Shown: positions 26,401-38,328 of the stretch, in pieces | Position numbering within the stretch: the first letter of the stretch is position 1 | Layout: every line of letters starts with the position of its first letter | NCBI GenBank assembly: GCA_034336665.1 | Contig: JAPFBE010000013.1 | Location: 17,773,056 to 17,837,055 of the forward strand | Length of the DNA stretch: 64,000 bases | Direction of reading: 5' to 3' | DNA from: Luscinia megarhynchos | Taxonomy: Eukaryota > Chordata > Aves > Passeriformes > Turdidae | Position numbers and translations under genes: made by a program | Notes under the pieces: generated by a model | What the model saw: only the letters and a program-made list of their open reading frames with translations | Told to the model about the DNA's origin: nothing | Database searches by the model: none

Positions 26401-29180
26401 CCTTCACTATGTTCCAATTAATGGGGTTTTTTCACTTTTCCCTAGATCATCCTCACCTGATTCAAATCTCTGTCATCCCCCAAAGCTCCTATTGGCAGTA
26501 CTTCTGAGACAAAAAGGTAGGACAGATTAACTTTCAGGTGTCTGGTATAGCAACAATGTGATCTTCCCCTTGAAAAGAACAAGTTAAATACAAAGTCACT
26601 GAGTTGCAGAAAAATGGAAATTCCCAAGACATCCGGGTTTTTTTTGTAAATCACTTTTCAGAGAATAACAGTGAAACAAAAGGATTTATAGGTCTAGTAA
26701 TTTTGTCCTTGATAGCATAATTGCCATTACTATTCTGATTCCTAAAGGGTCTGATTTTATAGAGGTGCTAAGCAGCTGCAGTTTTCATTGATTTCTGATG
26801 GAACTGTAAATGATCAAGACTTTTGAAAAATCCATACCCACTGTGATTCAATCCTTACCAAAAAAAACTTTCATATAACTTGAAATATAACTTGAAAGTC
26901 ATTTATTTCCCACAATAGGTATTTCCAATACAATTCTCCAATAAATAATAAATCACAAAAAGAACACCCTTCAAAACATTTTCAAAACATCTGATATCTA
27001 GCAAATGCTTTGCATGTCTAGAAAGTGCCTAGTTTTTTTTTAATCTTTTGGAGAGTTGTTTTCTAGTGTCAACAGTCAAAGATTTGTTCTTGGATACAAG
27101 CTCCCTCTGTGCATGTATCTTGGCAGAGCTTGGTAGATAATAGAATGCAGTCTGAACCTCCTAGAGCACTCAGAGTTTTTAAAAATCACTGGGTCACATC
27201 TCAGGAGGCTGTGCAATACCCTGAAGCAGACACCACACGCAACAGGTTTTAACACTAAAAGTATTTATGAACTTTTAAGTGGTGTATTTTTTAAATAGTT
27301 TTAACAGGTAGCAGGAAATAATCCCAACCTCTCCTCCACTGAGCAGATTGCTTCTGAAGTCACATTATTTTCTGTGTTTTAGAAATTGAAGTTTGGATTT
27401 AAACTGATGCTGCTTTTGTTTTGCATTTGGAGGGATGGGATGAGGGCAGTGAAGTGGCATTCTGACACAGGAGAATTAAACATGCCTGACTCCTTCGTTG
27501 GCAAAACTGTCATGGTGCTACTAACCATAAAGGAAAAAAGTAAATCAGAATTGAAAGCAATAGGCCATCATTTGAATAATGCACATTTGAATGAATAATT
27601 AGGCACAGAACAACAGGAGCAAGCAAATGTAAACACCAAAGGGGATCTCAGTGGAGTCTTAAATCAACACCTGATCATACAAAAGAGTTTGCACAAATAC
27701 TATTATTAAAATATATTTACATATTTTACATGCTGCCATGAAAGAAAATTTGCCATTATAGATGATTTATAACAATTTATTAGATCAATAAGATGAGATT
27801 TTGTTTGTGAAAAAAGCTGCCAGTTCCTCACAGAAAATGTTCTGAGAGCAGATGCACACTCTGTTCACCATTATGCAAATAAATCTATTGTACTGAAGTA
27901 TTTTACCAGATTCAACTTTTTGGTGTATTTTGTTTTTTTTCCCCTTAGGTGGGAGGGTTTTGTTTGTTTATTCCATAATTAAAATATGCTGGTCTTCCAG
28001 AAAAATTGCTTAAACTATGTCATATTTCTCATAATTCAACATCAATAATGAATAATCTCAAGGCAAACAGTCCTCAAAAACACTCTTAAGGGGTAAGCTA
28101 TTCATTGAAAAGATTCAGGGACTACTGACAAATAAAAATGGCATTCACAGAAATCAAGACTAATTCATGAATGATTCACAGGCAGAAGAAACAGTGGAAT
28201 TCATAATTAATATTCTTTACTTCAATAGCTAAACCACAAGAAAGAAAAAACCCTAAATGAATGAAAAGTAGTGACCTGAGTTGCTTACCAAATATCCAAA
28301 AGACACTATATATAATTCACAGTACCTTAGGAAAAATAAGACTAAGGATATGACCAGATAAATTGCAAATTGTAACCTGTCAAGTAAACTGATTGATATT
28401 CTTTTGCTGCACGCTAAATTGTTCCACATTTGCATTCTGTGCATTGTTTCTGTTGGAACCTCAAAAACATGTTTTTTAGTCTAGATCTTTGGGAATATAA
28501 GAGAACACTTTTTGAACAAGAACAATAACTATTTTGAAATGTTTTAAAATGCACCCTACCACTGATCTTTCCTAAAACTGAAAAAAAAAGGCAAAAATCC
28601 CCCCCAAAAAAACAAAACAACAATAACAAAAAAACCCAAAAACAAAACAAAAAACCCTCAAACCCCATGGAATAAACATTGATTGCATTAATTGGGACTT
28701 TAGCATTAATTTTACATTTAACTTATTCATGATAAGGAAGGTAATTTAAAATAATAATAATAAAAAATCAGAATGCTTTGCTTCAAAAAATATTCAAAAA
28801 TCTGTCACACTGATCAGGTTAAAAGAAGAAAAAAATAAAAGAAATCTTAGAATTTTCTTCAGATTAGACTGTTCTTACCAAATCCACTTCTAACAACAGA
28901 GTCAATAGAAATGTCATATGATTTGTGTTTCATTTGAAAATGGAATTTTTAAATTCTTGTCCATTTTAAGTTTAGTTGAAATTATAAAAAAAGTTGAAAA
29001 GAGGAAAATAGGAGAGATAAATAAAATAAAAAAGAAATATTTTTCTCCAGGAAACATATATTAGATATACTAATTTATTCTAAAACTCACATTTTCTTCT
29101 TAACTAATTCTAATATGACTTTTCCTTATGCCATCTCTTCCACCATCATCCCTACTCTATGGAATAATATTATAACAGAG
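20426..29180. other. Long non-coding stretch, no gene or clear repeat
   Basis: Nearly 9 kb in which I can identify no exon, RNA gene or recent transposon. The sequence is AT-rich and of ordinary complexity apart from short T or A runs. An A/C-rich simple stretch at 28579-28657 is listed separately. Open frames, for example 131 codons at 26112-26507, overlap others on the opposite strand and show no recognisable protein signature. Confidence 0.55.
28579..28657. repeat. A/C-rich low-complexity stretch
   Basis: The strand is nearly free of T and G and is built of A runs with CAAAA, CAACAA and ACCC interruptions. It includes a C7/A7 junction near 28600-28612. It is a decayed simple repeat. The minus-strand open frame over it, with its run of hydrophobic F, L and C codons, is a product of the base composition and not a membrane protein. 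Confidence 0.8.
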
Positions 29181-29690
29181 TGTGCTGGCCCTGGCTGGGG
29201 CAGGGTTAATTTTCCTCCCAGTGCTGTGCAGGGCTGTGTTTTGTGTTTGTGCTGCACACAGGGCTGATAACACAGAGATGTTTTGTTACTGCTGAGCTGG
29301 GCTTGCACAGAGCCAAGGCCTTTTCTGCTTTGTGCTGCCACTCTGCTGGGAGGGCTGGGGCTGAATGGAGATTTGGGAGGGGGCACAGCCAGCACAGGTG
29401 ACCCCAGGTGACCTCAGGGATGCTCCAGACCGTGTGACATCCTGCTGTGTATAAATGTGGGGTGCAGAAGGAGCAGGGGGGAATGTTTGCAGTGATGGTG
29501 TTTGTCTTCCCAAGTGACCATTGCATGTGATGGGGCCCTGCTGTCCTGGAGATGGGAAGCAGAGAGTTAATTCCTCGTTTTTTGCAGCTTGTGTGGATGC
29601 TTTTTACTTTCCCTATTAAGCTACTTTTATCTCAACCCACAAGTAATCTCACTTTTACTCTTCAACTCCTCCCCCCAGTCCCATGGGCCG
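29181..29690 (+). mobile_element. Truncated solo LTR, avian ERVL type
   Basis: The segment begins TGTGCTGGCCCTGGCTGGGG and follows the order of features seen in avian ERVL-class LTRs: a GTTAATTTTC motif, a GATAACACAGAGATG block, AAGGCCTTTTCTGC, a TATA box (TATAAAT, 29450-29456), GTGTTTGTCTTCCCAAGTGACC, and an end region with CCTATTAAG and TTATCTCAACCCAC. The poly(A) signal is a weak ATTAAG variant. Recognisable similarity stops near 29690, just after CCCCCAGTCCCATGGG. The last few tens of bases with the CA terminus therefore appear missing and no target-site duplication can be read. No gag, pol or env sequence adjoins it, so it is a solo or truncated LTR. It is GC-richer than its surroundings. 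Confidence 0.85.
29450..29456 (+). promoter_or_regulatory. TATA box of the LTR
   Basis: TATAAAT sits where the U3 promoter is expected in this LTR class, about 270 bp from its 5' end. Whether the promoter is active cannot be judged. The LTR has lost its 3' end and is diverged. Confidence 0.5.
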
Positions 29691-30935
29691 TTTGAGGCTT
29701 CATTAACACAACAGTTATCCTACAACCTTTTTCTTCTCTCTCTCTTTATCTTTCTATTATCCACCATCAGAGTCTCTACACTTCACATTTTTAATACCAG
29801 TCTCTATTCCAAAAGTGCTTTGTGAAGCACCCAATAACATTTAGTGTTCTGTGTTCCCTAAAAACCCAACAAACTCTGCCTTCATTCCTGGGGAGACTGA
29901 CAAGTCTGCAGGTGTATTTTCAAGGAAAATGAAATGGAGGCATTTTAAATGAATTTTGTTGAATTTTTAATTGGAGCAGAAATAGTTAATACTGAAAGGT
30001 GAGTAAAATACTGTAGGGCAGATGAAGTAAGATATTTAAGAATTTTTTGTGACTTGCTTATGGCTCAGCCTTCAAAGTTCATCCATTTTTTCTGCTTTTA
30101 TGTCTTAATAGAGAGTCAGTATCCCTTCCATCCAGAAAAGTTGTTTTTAAAAAAAAATAACCATAGTATTTCTGTGAGCCCCAGTCTTCCACGATGAAGT
30201 TTCAAAAATGAATCTGAAAACAGAATCTGGGAAAAATTCAGTCAAACCTCTGCAAAACTTGGAATCATTCTGATGCAGAATAAGAACACGGAGCAAACTC
30301 CAAGAAATGAAATGCATTCAGAAATGTCAAGAGGTCCCATTTTGACATATTCAGTTAAAATATCTGAATTTATTAGAAATAAGTGGTTCTGTTACTCAGT
30401 TTTATTCCAGCATAAAATTTCATCTTCTTTTTTCTCTCAATCCAGTTTTGTCTTCTGATTCCATAGCAGGCTGACAGACAGGCCTTAGGACCAAATAAAA
30501 ACCATCAATAGCACACATTAGCTGAGTCATATGATTCCAAAAAATGCATTACTGAATATGTGTTTGACAAAATCTCCATTTATAAAAGAATGCAGGTTCT
30601 AGAAAGGTAAAATTTATCTATGGCAAAATGCTATTTTATATTATATTTATTTAATATTGATCTGAAGGAAAATAGTTTAGATCACTGTCAAAACAAAATC
30701 AATACTCATATTCAGGTCAACTAACATAAAATAAAATAGCAATTTTAATTTTAATTCTCCATCAGAAAAGTATGACACTTAAAAAATGCTATCCTACTCT
30801 TTTTCCTGCCTTGGAAATTGCAAAGGTGGAATATCATTTCAGTGAAAAATTCCCAACTACCTCTAGCCAAAATCCATGTTCAGGTACCTGAATGTTTCTT
30901 ATTTTTTACAGAGGTAGAATTCTCTGTGCTTCCAG
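29691..30935. other. Non-coding stretch, nothing recognised
   Basis: AT-rich DNA between the LTR and the old CR1 fragment. A pyrimidine-rich patch (TTCTTCTCTCTCTC) lies near 29729-29744. No exon, RNA gene or clear mobile element is seen. Confidence 0.55.
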
Positions 30936-31435
30936 CATCATAGATTCATACACAGTAGAAGGAACATTCCTATTCATTAGCCTGATGTCCCATATAGCCC
31001 AGTTAATAGAGATGCCCTAAATTATGTTCAATCTGGGTTAAAAAACAAATTGCAGGGATGAAAAATTCACTGTAGTTTTTGGTAAGAGTAAGCTCTTCTG
31101 AAGGTTAAATAACCTCACTGCTAAATATTTGTACCTGATTTCTAATCTAAACAGATCCCATTTCCAGACATCATCTCTCCTTATGCATTCATGTGCAAAG
31201 ATGATGAGCTCTTTATTATGCCATTGCTGCTCCCCATGCAGTCAGTTCCAAGCTGTGACCAAGTCCCCCCTGCAGCCCTCTCAAGCAGATTGTGCCCACT
31301 GGAGTCTGACCATAGTGCATGTTTCCAGAGCCTTATTCATTCTTGTGGCTGCTCTTTGATGAGAGCACACTGCTGTTAGCAGGCTGAACGCACTGGGTCC
31401 ATAACTTGGTCACAATTTGGAACACAAGGCCAGCT
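30936..31435 (-). mobile_element. Ancient CR1-superfamily LINE fragment
   Basis: The plus strand starts CATCATAGATTC and carries, in order, diverged blocks that I recognise from old reptile and bird CR1-type LINEs read in antisense. These are AGAAGGAACATT, TTAGCCTGATGTCCCATATA, AATAACCTCACTGCTAAATA, CAAGCTGTGACCAAGTCCCC and CAGAGCCTTATTCATTCTTG followed by TGGCTGCTCTTTGATGA, and then CACAATTTGGAACACAAGG. The order and spacing of six blocks over 500 bp make chance unlikely. Divergence looks high, so the insertion should be far older than the other CR1 copies in this window. No intact reading frame survives. Confidence 0.65.
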
Positions 31436-34164
31436 ACAGTGCCCCTGGAGCTGAACAGAAAGCTTCCACCTGGATGGAAGGAGTTTGGACTGGCAGCACA
31501 CAGTCCACGCTCTTTTGGGAGCAGAGCCAGCCAAATCCTGCCTGCTCACCTGCCTGCTCACCTGCCTGCTCACCTGCCTGCCTCCCACCTCCTTTCTCTC
31601 CCCACCCCTCCTGAGAGATGCTCTGCATCCATTTAGGCAGCTTGTGCCTCACTGAGACTCTGCCCTTAACAGCATTCTCATTACACCAAAATAAAAGCAA
31701 TACAAAATGTATCAACTAAGCCATGTCCAATGTGCTCTTTTTATTGATTTAAATGGAAGGATTTGAAATTCAGAACTGAGGATCTCTCTCCCCCCATATA
31801 TCTTTATGGGGGAATCAATGGGTGTTCATTATCTAAATGTTTTTGACAATCAAAAGTACAACATTACTTTGCTGGTAGAACAAAAGTATTCAATGGTTAT
31901 TTAAAGATCTTCAACATGGCTATGCAGTTTCTGAGACACAACAAAAGATTCAGTTAAAAAATAAAATAAAAAAATGCTTTTGGCACAAACATTTCATCTC
32001 AAAGTAGAGTTCTGCAGTTTCAATGACTGGTTCCTTGAAGTGCAGTCAAAGTTCATTCATGTAATTTTCATTCAAGGCACTGACAGCTGTATTACTGGGT
32101 TTTTTTTGGTTTTTTTCTGGATTTCATAGTGGCTTCTCTGAAACAGACTTCAAAGAAATGGAATTATTAGCCTGCTTGTGTTTGACAAGCACTCATTTGT
32201 TACCAGTCAAGGAGACACTCTCACTGGCCAAATGGTGATAGCCTAAGAGAAACTTTGTCAAAAATTCTCATGTCAGGGAGCAATCCATTGGATAGAGAGG
32301 AGCATTTCAGATATTTTTTGGTTGGTGGGATAGCCAGCTTCCCAAAAAAAAACAAAATTATATAAAATTTCTCACCAAATATGACATTTTATCCCAAAAT
32401 CTGGATGTCTCCTCATCATAAGGACAGAAAATACAATAATTTCTCTTCCAAGTTTGAGATGTTTTCCTTTGAAAAAGTGATGCTGCAGTTTTCACACCAA
32501 GAATTGTGAGACACAGGCATGCTGATCTGCCTAGAGTGAACAAACCAGATGAGCAACCTGATTCCCTTGGGCCCTGCTCCCTGCAGGAAGCTTTGCACAA
32601 TTCCATGTCCTTTCCACAAGTCACAGATTTTCCATCAGCATTTTTTTCTGCTGGTTGCTGGAATATGCTTTTTGAAGTAAAATGAGTCTTTGAATAATTT
32701 CCTGTTGTCTGAAAGCTCTGCAGTAGCTGAGCTCTTGATCATGAGGCAATATGAGGTAACTTCACTCGTATTTGTAGTCCAGTATGTTAACATGATCTTT
32801 TCATCTCTTAAGGGCTGAGTGTAACTGCCAGTCAAACACTTAATTGAGTCTAATGATCTCACAGGCATTAAGAGATTTCATTAAGCCAACCCTGAGGGTT
32901 TTTATTTTACATTCATTTCTCAATGTATCAAAATAAAAATTGCTTTTCCATAGAGCAATACATTCTCACCACTTCATGCTTAGATATCCTTATTGATTGT
33001 GCTTTTATTTCAAACAAACAGCATCATGCAATCTCTTTGAAGTACTCTTTGTGGCCAGGTTACCTTGGCAATAGTGCTATGTGGAAAAAGGAAGTATTCT
33101 CTCTCAGAGAATTTTCATATTTTGAAATCTGCTTGCCTCCAGAAGAAAGTCCCACCTGCAAAAGAAACAGAGCCCTGACTTTCTGTGAGTGAAATAACCT
33201 ATTGGTCTTTCAACAGCTCTGAGATCACAAATGAAACATCAATTAGGATTTTTTTTGGCAGACTGCTGAGAAGAAGAGAGAGAAACTGGCAAGAAAATAC
33301 TCTTTGCTGCAACAAAACCTTACTGGTGATTAAATTTTAGCTTCAGAAAGTGAGACAATTCTGACACAAGTTGTTTAGTCATGATTTTGCCAGCTAGCTC
33401 CACTTGGCAACTCATCAAGTTGAAAGGGCACTTAATGAATACTTAGATGGTTTTAATTTTCTCTCTAGCATTTTGGATTTTAGTCAGCATCCTTACTTGT
33501 CATGCTTTACAACAAATAGCACAAATATACAACCATATCTGGAAGAAGCACATTAATATTAAGAACTACTATGCACAATGTACAGCTGGAATGAAGAAGC
33601 CTGATCATGACATCCCTTTCTAAGTTTAAAAACTCCCAAAACCTGATGCTTAGCTTAAGCAGTGGTAAAAACTATAGTTATTTTGTGAAATTGCAGAACT
33701 GATACTTGTTCTTTTGTAAAAATTTAAAGTGTAGCAATTTGGCAAAAAACTACAATTCAAAATTCTACTTACTTTTAACATTCTAGGTGTGCTGGCTTAG
33801 CCTGTGAAAATTTCAGTGTGTCCTCCCCAGCTCTGTTCTGCCTCTGTTGTGTGGTGTAGACAGAGTACACAGACAGAATTTGATTTAACTGGGTTTATTC
33901 AGGGAAATGCTCCAGCTACCCAGTCAGATTCACCTACTCAGTCAAGACATTGTCTTGAACAAGAAAATTTGTCCTATGCAGTCAATAGAAAAGGCTTCTG
34001 TAATAAAGCAAGAAAGGCCTAAGTTGTGTTGTATTCATGCATATCTACAGGTAAACATAAGGATGAATAGATTCTACTAAATTCCCTGGCACAAAAAAAA
34101 TCAAAACCCCCTTAAAAACTTCATGTCTGGATAGGACAGGGGACAGAGAAGGATGTGCTCAGCT
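31436..34164. other. Non-coding stretch with one 12-bp minisatellite
   Basis: Apart from the small tandem repeat at 31537-31581 I recognise nothing. The plus-strand segment near 33788 begins TGTGCTGGCTTAGCC, which looks like an LTR start for a few bases only and is not called. Confidence 0.55.
31537..31581. repeat. 12-bp minisatellite, 3.75 copies
   Basis: The unit CCTGCCTGCTCA repeats exactly at 31537, 31549 and 31561 and is followed by a partial fourth copy, CCTGCCTGC. The strand is pyrimidine-rich and nearly free of A. The unit length is a multiple of three, so overlapping frames show four-residue peptide repeats (such as PACS on the plus strand); these are a by-product of the repeat and not evidence for a gene. 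Confidence 0.95.
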
Positions 34165-34475
34165 GAATGGCCCCCAACATAAGAAGGGCAGGAGACCACA
34201 GAGCTGATCAGAGGGCTGGAGCACCTCTGCTGTGAGGGCAGAGCTGGGGTTCCTCAGCCTGGAGGAGAGAAGGCTCCAGACAGAAGGGCTGACAGGACTT
34301 TGCACAAGGACATGGAGTAATGCAGGTAGGATGTCAGGAAGAAATTTTTACTGTGAGGGTGACAAGTGCCCCTGTGGTGTGTGTGTCCCTGCCCACAGTG
34401 GGTGGGGGGGGTTTTAGAATTAGATGATCTTTAAAGTCCCTTCCAACTCAATGCATTCTAGGGTCTATGATCTAT
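34165..34475 (+). mobile_element. CR1 LINE 3' end with internal deletions
   Basis: The segment has CR1 3' blocks in order: CCCCCAACATAAGAAGG, GAGGGCTGGAGCACCTCTGC, TCCTCAGCCTGGAGGAGAGA, AGGAAGAAATTTTTACTGTG, GTGTCCCTGCCCACAGTGGG, and the terminal AGATGATCTTTAAAGTCCC with a TCTATGATCTAT-like end. Compared with the usual CR1 3' region it lacks most of the segment between GAAATTTTTACTGTGAGGGTG and the CCCTGCCCA block, as well as some sequence before AGGACTTTGCACAAGG. The element is truncated at its 5' end, the normal state of CR1 insertions. It carries no functional reverse transcriptase. Confidence 0.88.
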
Positions 34476-36068
34476 AGTAAATTCTGGTGAAAATGCGTTT
34501 AAACACATTGAGGATCTAGCTGCCAAATAAGTATCCTGCATAAAACCTTCCTTCTCACCCCTGGCCTGGGTGGCCAAAACACAAATTCAAATTTTTCAGT
34601 CAACTTTTGAGACTCAGCAGGAGGCATAGACATTGATTTGCACCTCTAAACCTCTGTAAATTGTTTAAACCTGGCTAATACAAAACCAGATTGAACTCAC
34701 CTGATGGCTTTTCTTCAGTCAGATGGATTTTTTTTTCAGTAAAAGCTGTTCTGCTAACTCATTCCAGAGAATCTGAAGAATATGAGATGATTTGGGGTCC
34801 AAACAGCCTAGAGTTGCAACCATGGCTTTGACAACATGAAATCCATAATGGTCAACTTGTTTTGAGAAATATTCACAGTACTGCTCCAGAGATGCAAGAC
34901 ATGACAGAACATTTTGGAAATAATATTATTTTGTGTATGCAGCTATTATGTAATAGTTTCTTCAGCAATCATTACCTTATGATGTGGACAATGGCAAGAA
35001 TAAAAAACAAATTTAAAATGTCAATAAACAGGATGAATGCATTTAAAATGATAATTTATCTCTCAGTTAACATTCAAAGGAAGAAAAATTAATCAACTGA
35101 AGAAGAGAGAAACAAATGTAATGGAATATGTCATATTCTGTGGAAAAAAAATTGCTAGGTACCTAACCCAGGAAGAAAAGTTTGGATCTCAGCTGAATCA
35201 GGGCTTATATAGAATGGTCAAACATTGAGGAATAGAAAAAATATGAGAAAATATCCTCTTGTTAATGTTGCAGAACAGATGTATGTGCAGTATTCCAAAC
35301 AATAAGGAGCGACAACAAAAAATAAATCAATCACAATAAGTTTTTAATTTAATTTTCTTGGTAGTCAAGACATACAAACATGGATCCCAAGAAGGAAATG
35401 TTTAAGTAGCACACAAAATCTCCAGCTCGCTTGTCCAAAGTCATGCAGAAAATTTCAGATAGAACTGAGAAATGAGGCCAAGTATCTTAATCCTAATTTA
35501 CTCACTAATAGATCTTGCCATCTGAAAATTCTATAATCAGTATTAGTTATCCAGTTAAATTTTTTTTTTCTCACATAGAAGTGATTCCATATGCGTTTTG
35601 GTGCCAAATGTATTGTTACCAACATCAATAAGATGTTGTTAAAATGATGAACTGCCTTTGCTGTTTTCTGAAAATTAGATGAAACTGGTACATTTCCATT
35701 AGATACTTCATCTAGTAGGACCACATTAACTAAGGCTTGTTAAATCCTATAATTTGAATATATATCTGATGAAATAATTCATTAGATAAATAATTATGTC
35801 ATTAAACCAGAGTCATACATAATGTCTGAATAAAGTCTCCGATATTTTAACATTATTATGTAAGTAAATGATTTAATGTTGTTGTTACCTTCTCAGTCAG
35901 CACATCCTCCTAATTTTTTCATTGTGTTTCACAAGTAACCAAATACCTCACAAAAGAGACTAATCTAGAAAGCTCATATCAACTGGGTGTACAGTGCCCA
36001 AGCATGATGTGTAGGCAAGGCAGAAACCCAGCATAGCTGGACTATGTGAGCAACTCACAGCCTGTAAG
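34476..36068. other. Non-coding stretch, nothing recognised
   Basis: AT-rich DNA, notably so at 34900-35100 and 35700-35900, with no exon or repeat that I can place. Confidence 0.55.
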
Positions 36069-36150
36069 TGTTCATCAGTGAATCATTATCCCCCTTTTAA
36101 AGCCAGGAAGCTGAAACCACAGAGAACATGAAGGAGGCCCTTACAGCCAG
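36069..36150 (-). mobile_element. Possible MIR-like SINE relic
   Basis: ATTATCCCCCTTTTAAAGCC followed by AGGAAGCTGAAACCACAGAG resembles the complement of MIR, where ATTATCCCCATTTTACAGATG is followed by AGGAAACTGAGGCACAGAGAGG. Agreement is good over about 45 bp and fades on both sides. MIR copies are old and sparse in birds. Confidence 0.4.
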
Positions 36151-38164
36151 TCGTTTCAAGGTATCCACTGAATGTTTGGTTTTTTCTCCTTACTTTCCCT
36201 CCTTGATGTAGGAAATTGGAGACCTGTCCTGAGTAGCAGCATCACAAAAGTAGGCAGACAATCTGAAGCAAAGGAAGACAGTGAATCCAAGCTCTGAAAG
36301 AGCTGAACTGAGGCTTCACTTATGCCAGATGCAAGCTCTCATCCAGAATGAACATTTACCTGTGGATGTAGTTAGTCTGGCTGAATGTATGTGTCAAAGA
36401 CTGGAAATAGAAATTAAAATAGGTAGAAAAAAGCACAGTTGCATTTGTGACATAACTTTAAGCACATGTAATGCTCAGCTCACCTTTCCCATTTTCCTTC
36501 TCCCTTTACTTGCAAATCCTCTTCTGTAGTCATACAAACAAGAATGGGACTAGTTCCAAGATATTCTCATTCCTAGGGAAAGTTTATCATCACTAGGTTG
36601 AGGAGTTCATGATGCTGATTCTCCTGTTAGCCCATTAAAATCACAAAATTCAAGCAATATGAAACCACTCCAAAAAGAAAGTTTGAGAGTCTCTTCATTT
36701 CACAGCACACATGCAGGTAGAATTACATGTTCTCCTCCCAGAAATGAAATATGAACACTGGATCAGGAAATGAAGGAACAATGTAGGCATGGAGCCACAG
36801 AGATGTTGGATAACTGAAGAAATCCCAGAGGATGAGGACAGTACTTTCTCATCAATGGGAGAATGTTGAAATATTCCTCAGCTTTAGCCTGGCACATGTA
36901 ATTCCCATGAAATGATTTTATGCAGTCATGTTCTTGCTTGTCAATTTACCTCTTCATGACTGCTTGAAGTCGGCCAATTTCTGCCAGATTTGACAGGCTA
37001 ACAGTGGTTTCAACAGTGTTGAGTTCCTACAGGTTCCATGCAGGCGACCAGCAGAGCTGCAGCACGTTTTTCCTTCTCACTGAGGGAGGAGCAGCAGTTT
37101 GAGCTCTCTTGTGGGTACCCATACAGAGAGAGGAGGTACCACAAAGACCCTTTGTGGCAAAAAGCCACAAAGCAGCTTGCTCAAGCTGGGGGGAAAGCAA
37201 GCTGCCAGCACTGAGCTTTCTGAAACTGTTTCATAAAAAGTGTTCCGTGCTCAGGTCTCGCCTGGATCTCCAGGTAGAGCCAGGGAGCTGCTGGCAGGCA
37301 GAGCAAGGCCCTGCAGTCCCAAAGAGAGGAGTTTGACACACTTTTCTTCAGGAACAGAGCTTTGTTATCTTTGCTTTAGAGGCAGGTGGCAAGACAGAAA
37401 AGGTGGAAGGAAAAAAGGAAGCAGATAAGCAAATTAGATCCAGAAAAACAGTGATGTAATCCCCACTGGACAGACTATCAAAATATGCCATCAAAAACCA
37501 CTGGGAGGTTTAAGGGAATTAATTAGTTTAGAGTTTCTATAAATACATTTTTGAGTGACAGGTGTTCTGGCATCCATATGCAAAGCTGACTGCCCAAATA
37601 CAATTCCAAAGCACCCGCCAGGAAAAAAAATCATGTTTATCTACTGAGAAAATAGATATGCTGCACCAATCTGTTCTTCTAAGGGTTGCACACATGGCAA
37701 ACCTCTTAACTCTGTCATGTCCACGTACTTGTAATTGCAGAATGAAATGTGGAAATAGGAAGAGCTAGTATCCTGCACTGAGGCTGAGAATGAGCTTTGT
37801 TTTTCCCCTGACATTCTTGGTATTGATTTTTTCCATCTAAAAAAAGTGATAAATAATTTACTTGCTCATCATAAGACACTGAAGAACAGATTCCACCCTC
37901 TACAGTTACTTCAGTTTTTCACTGATGTGAGTGTGAAGTGATTCAGCTCTCTTCTCAAATATTTGCAAGTCCTTCTCCTGAGTGAAGTCTACAGTTCTTT
38001 CTATGTGTATATTCTTTTGACTTGGACTCAGGATTCCAAATTTAAACAAAGCTAGAGTTCAAAATTCTAGCCTTTAGCATTTAAGCCTGTAAGTATCAAC
38101 AATTAATTTGCAATGCAAAAGCCTGTATTCTGTTGTACTAAGAGATGTTATGTTCACTTGATTA
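36151..38164. other. Non-coding stretch, nothing recognised
   Basis: No gene or clear repeat. The patch at 37020-37340 is GC-richer and carries overlapping open frames of up to 75 codons, without recognisable protein features or CpG enrichment that would mark a promoter. Confidence 0.5.
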
Positions 38165-38328
38165 CACAACCACAGAATAGCTGAGGTTGGATGAGGTCTT
38201 TGGAGATTATCCTGTCCAGATACCCCTGCTCATACAGCATCAGTCAGAGCTGGTTGATCAGGGGTTTTGAGCATCTCCAAGGAGGGAGGCTCCACAACTT
38301 CTCTGGGCACCACTTCCACTGTTCAGTG
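38165..38328 (-). mobile_element. CR1 LINE 3' end, minus strand
   Basis: Read on the plus strand, the segment is the complement of a CR1 tail: CCACAGAATAGCTGAGGTTGG, GAGATTATCCTGTCCAGATACC, GAGCATCTCCAAGGAGGGAG and CTCCACAACTTCTCTGGGCA followed by CACTTCCACTGTTCAG. The 3' terminus of the element is therefore near 38165 and its 5' truncation near 38328. The match to the family is moderate, suggesting an insertion of middling age. Confidence 0.88.

Noticed and set aside
28414..28668. Minus-strand frame that looks like a membrane protein rich in F, L and C
   Set aside because: The hydrophobic run comes from an A/C-rich simple repeat read in antisense.
33788..33830. Possible LTR start (TGTGCTGGCTTAGCC)
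   Set aside because: It resembles an ERVL-type LTR end for about 10 bases only, and none of the later LTR blocks follow.
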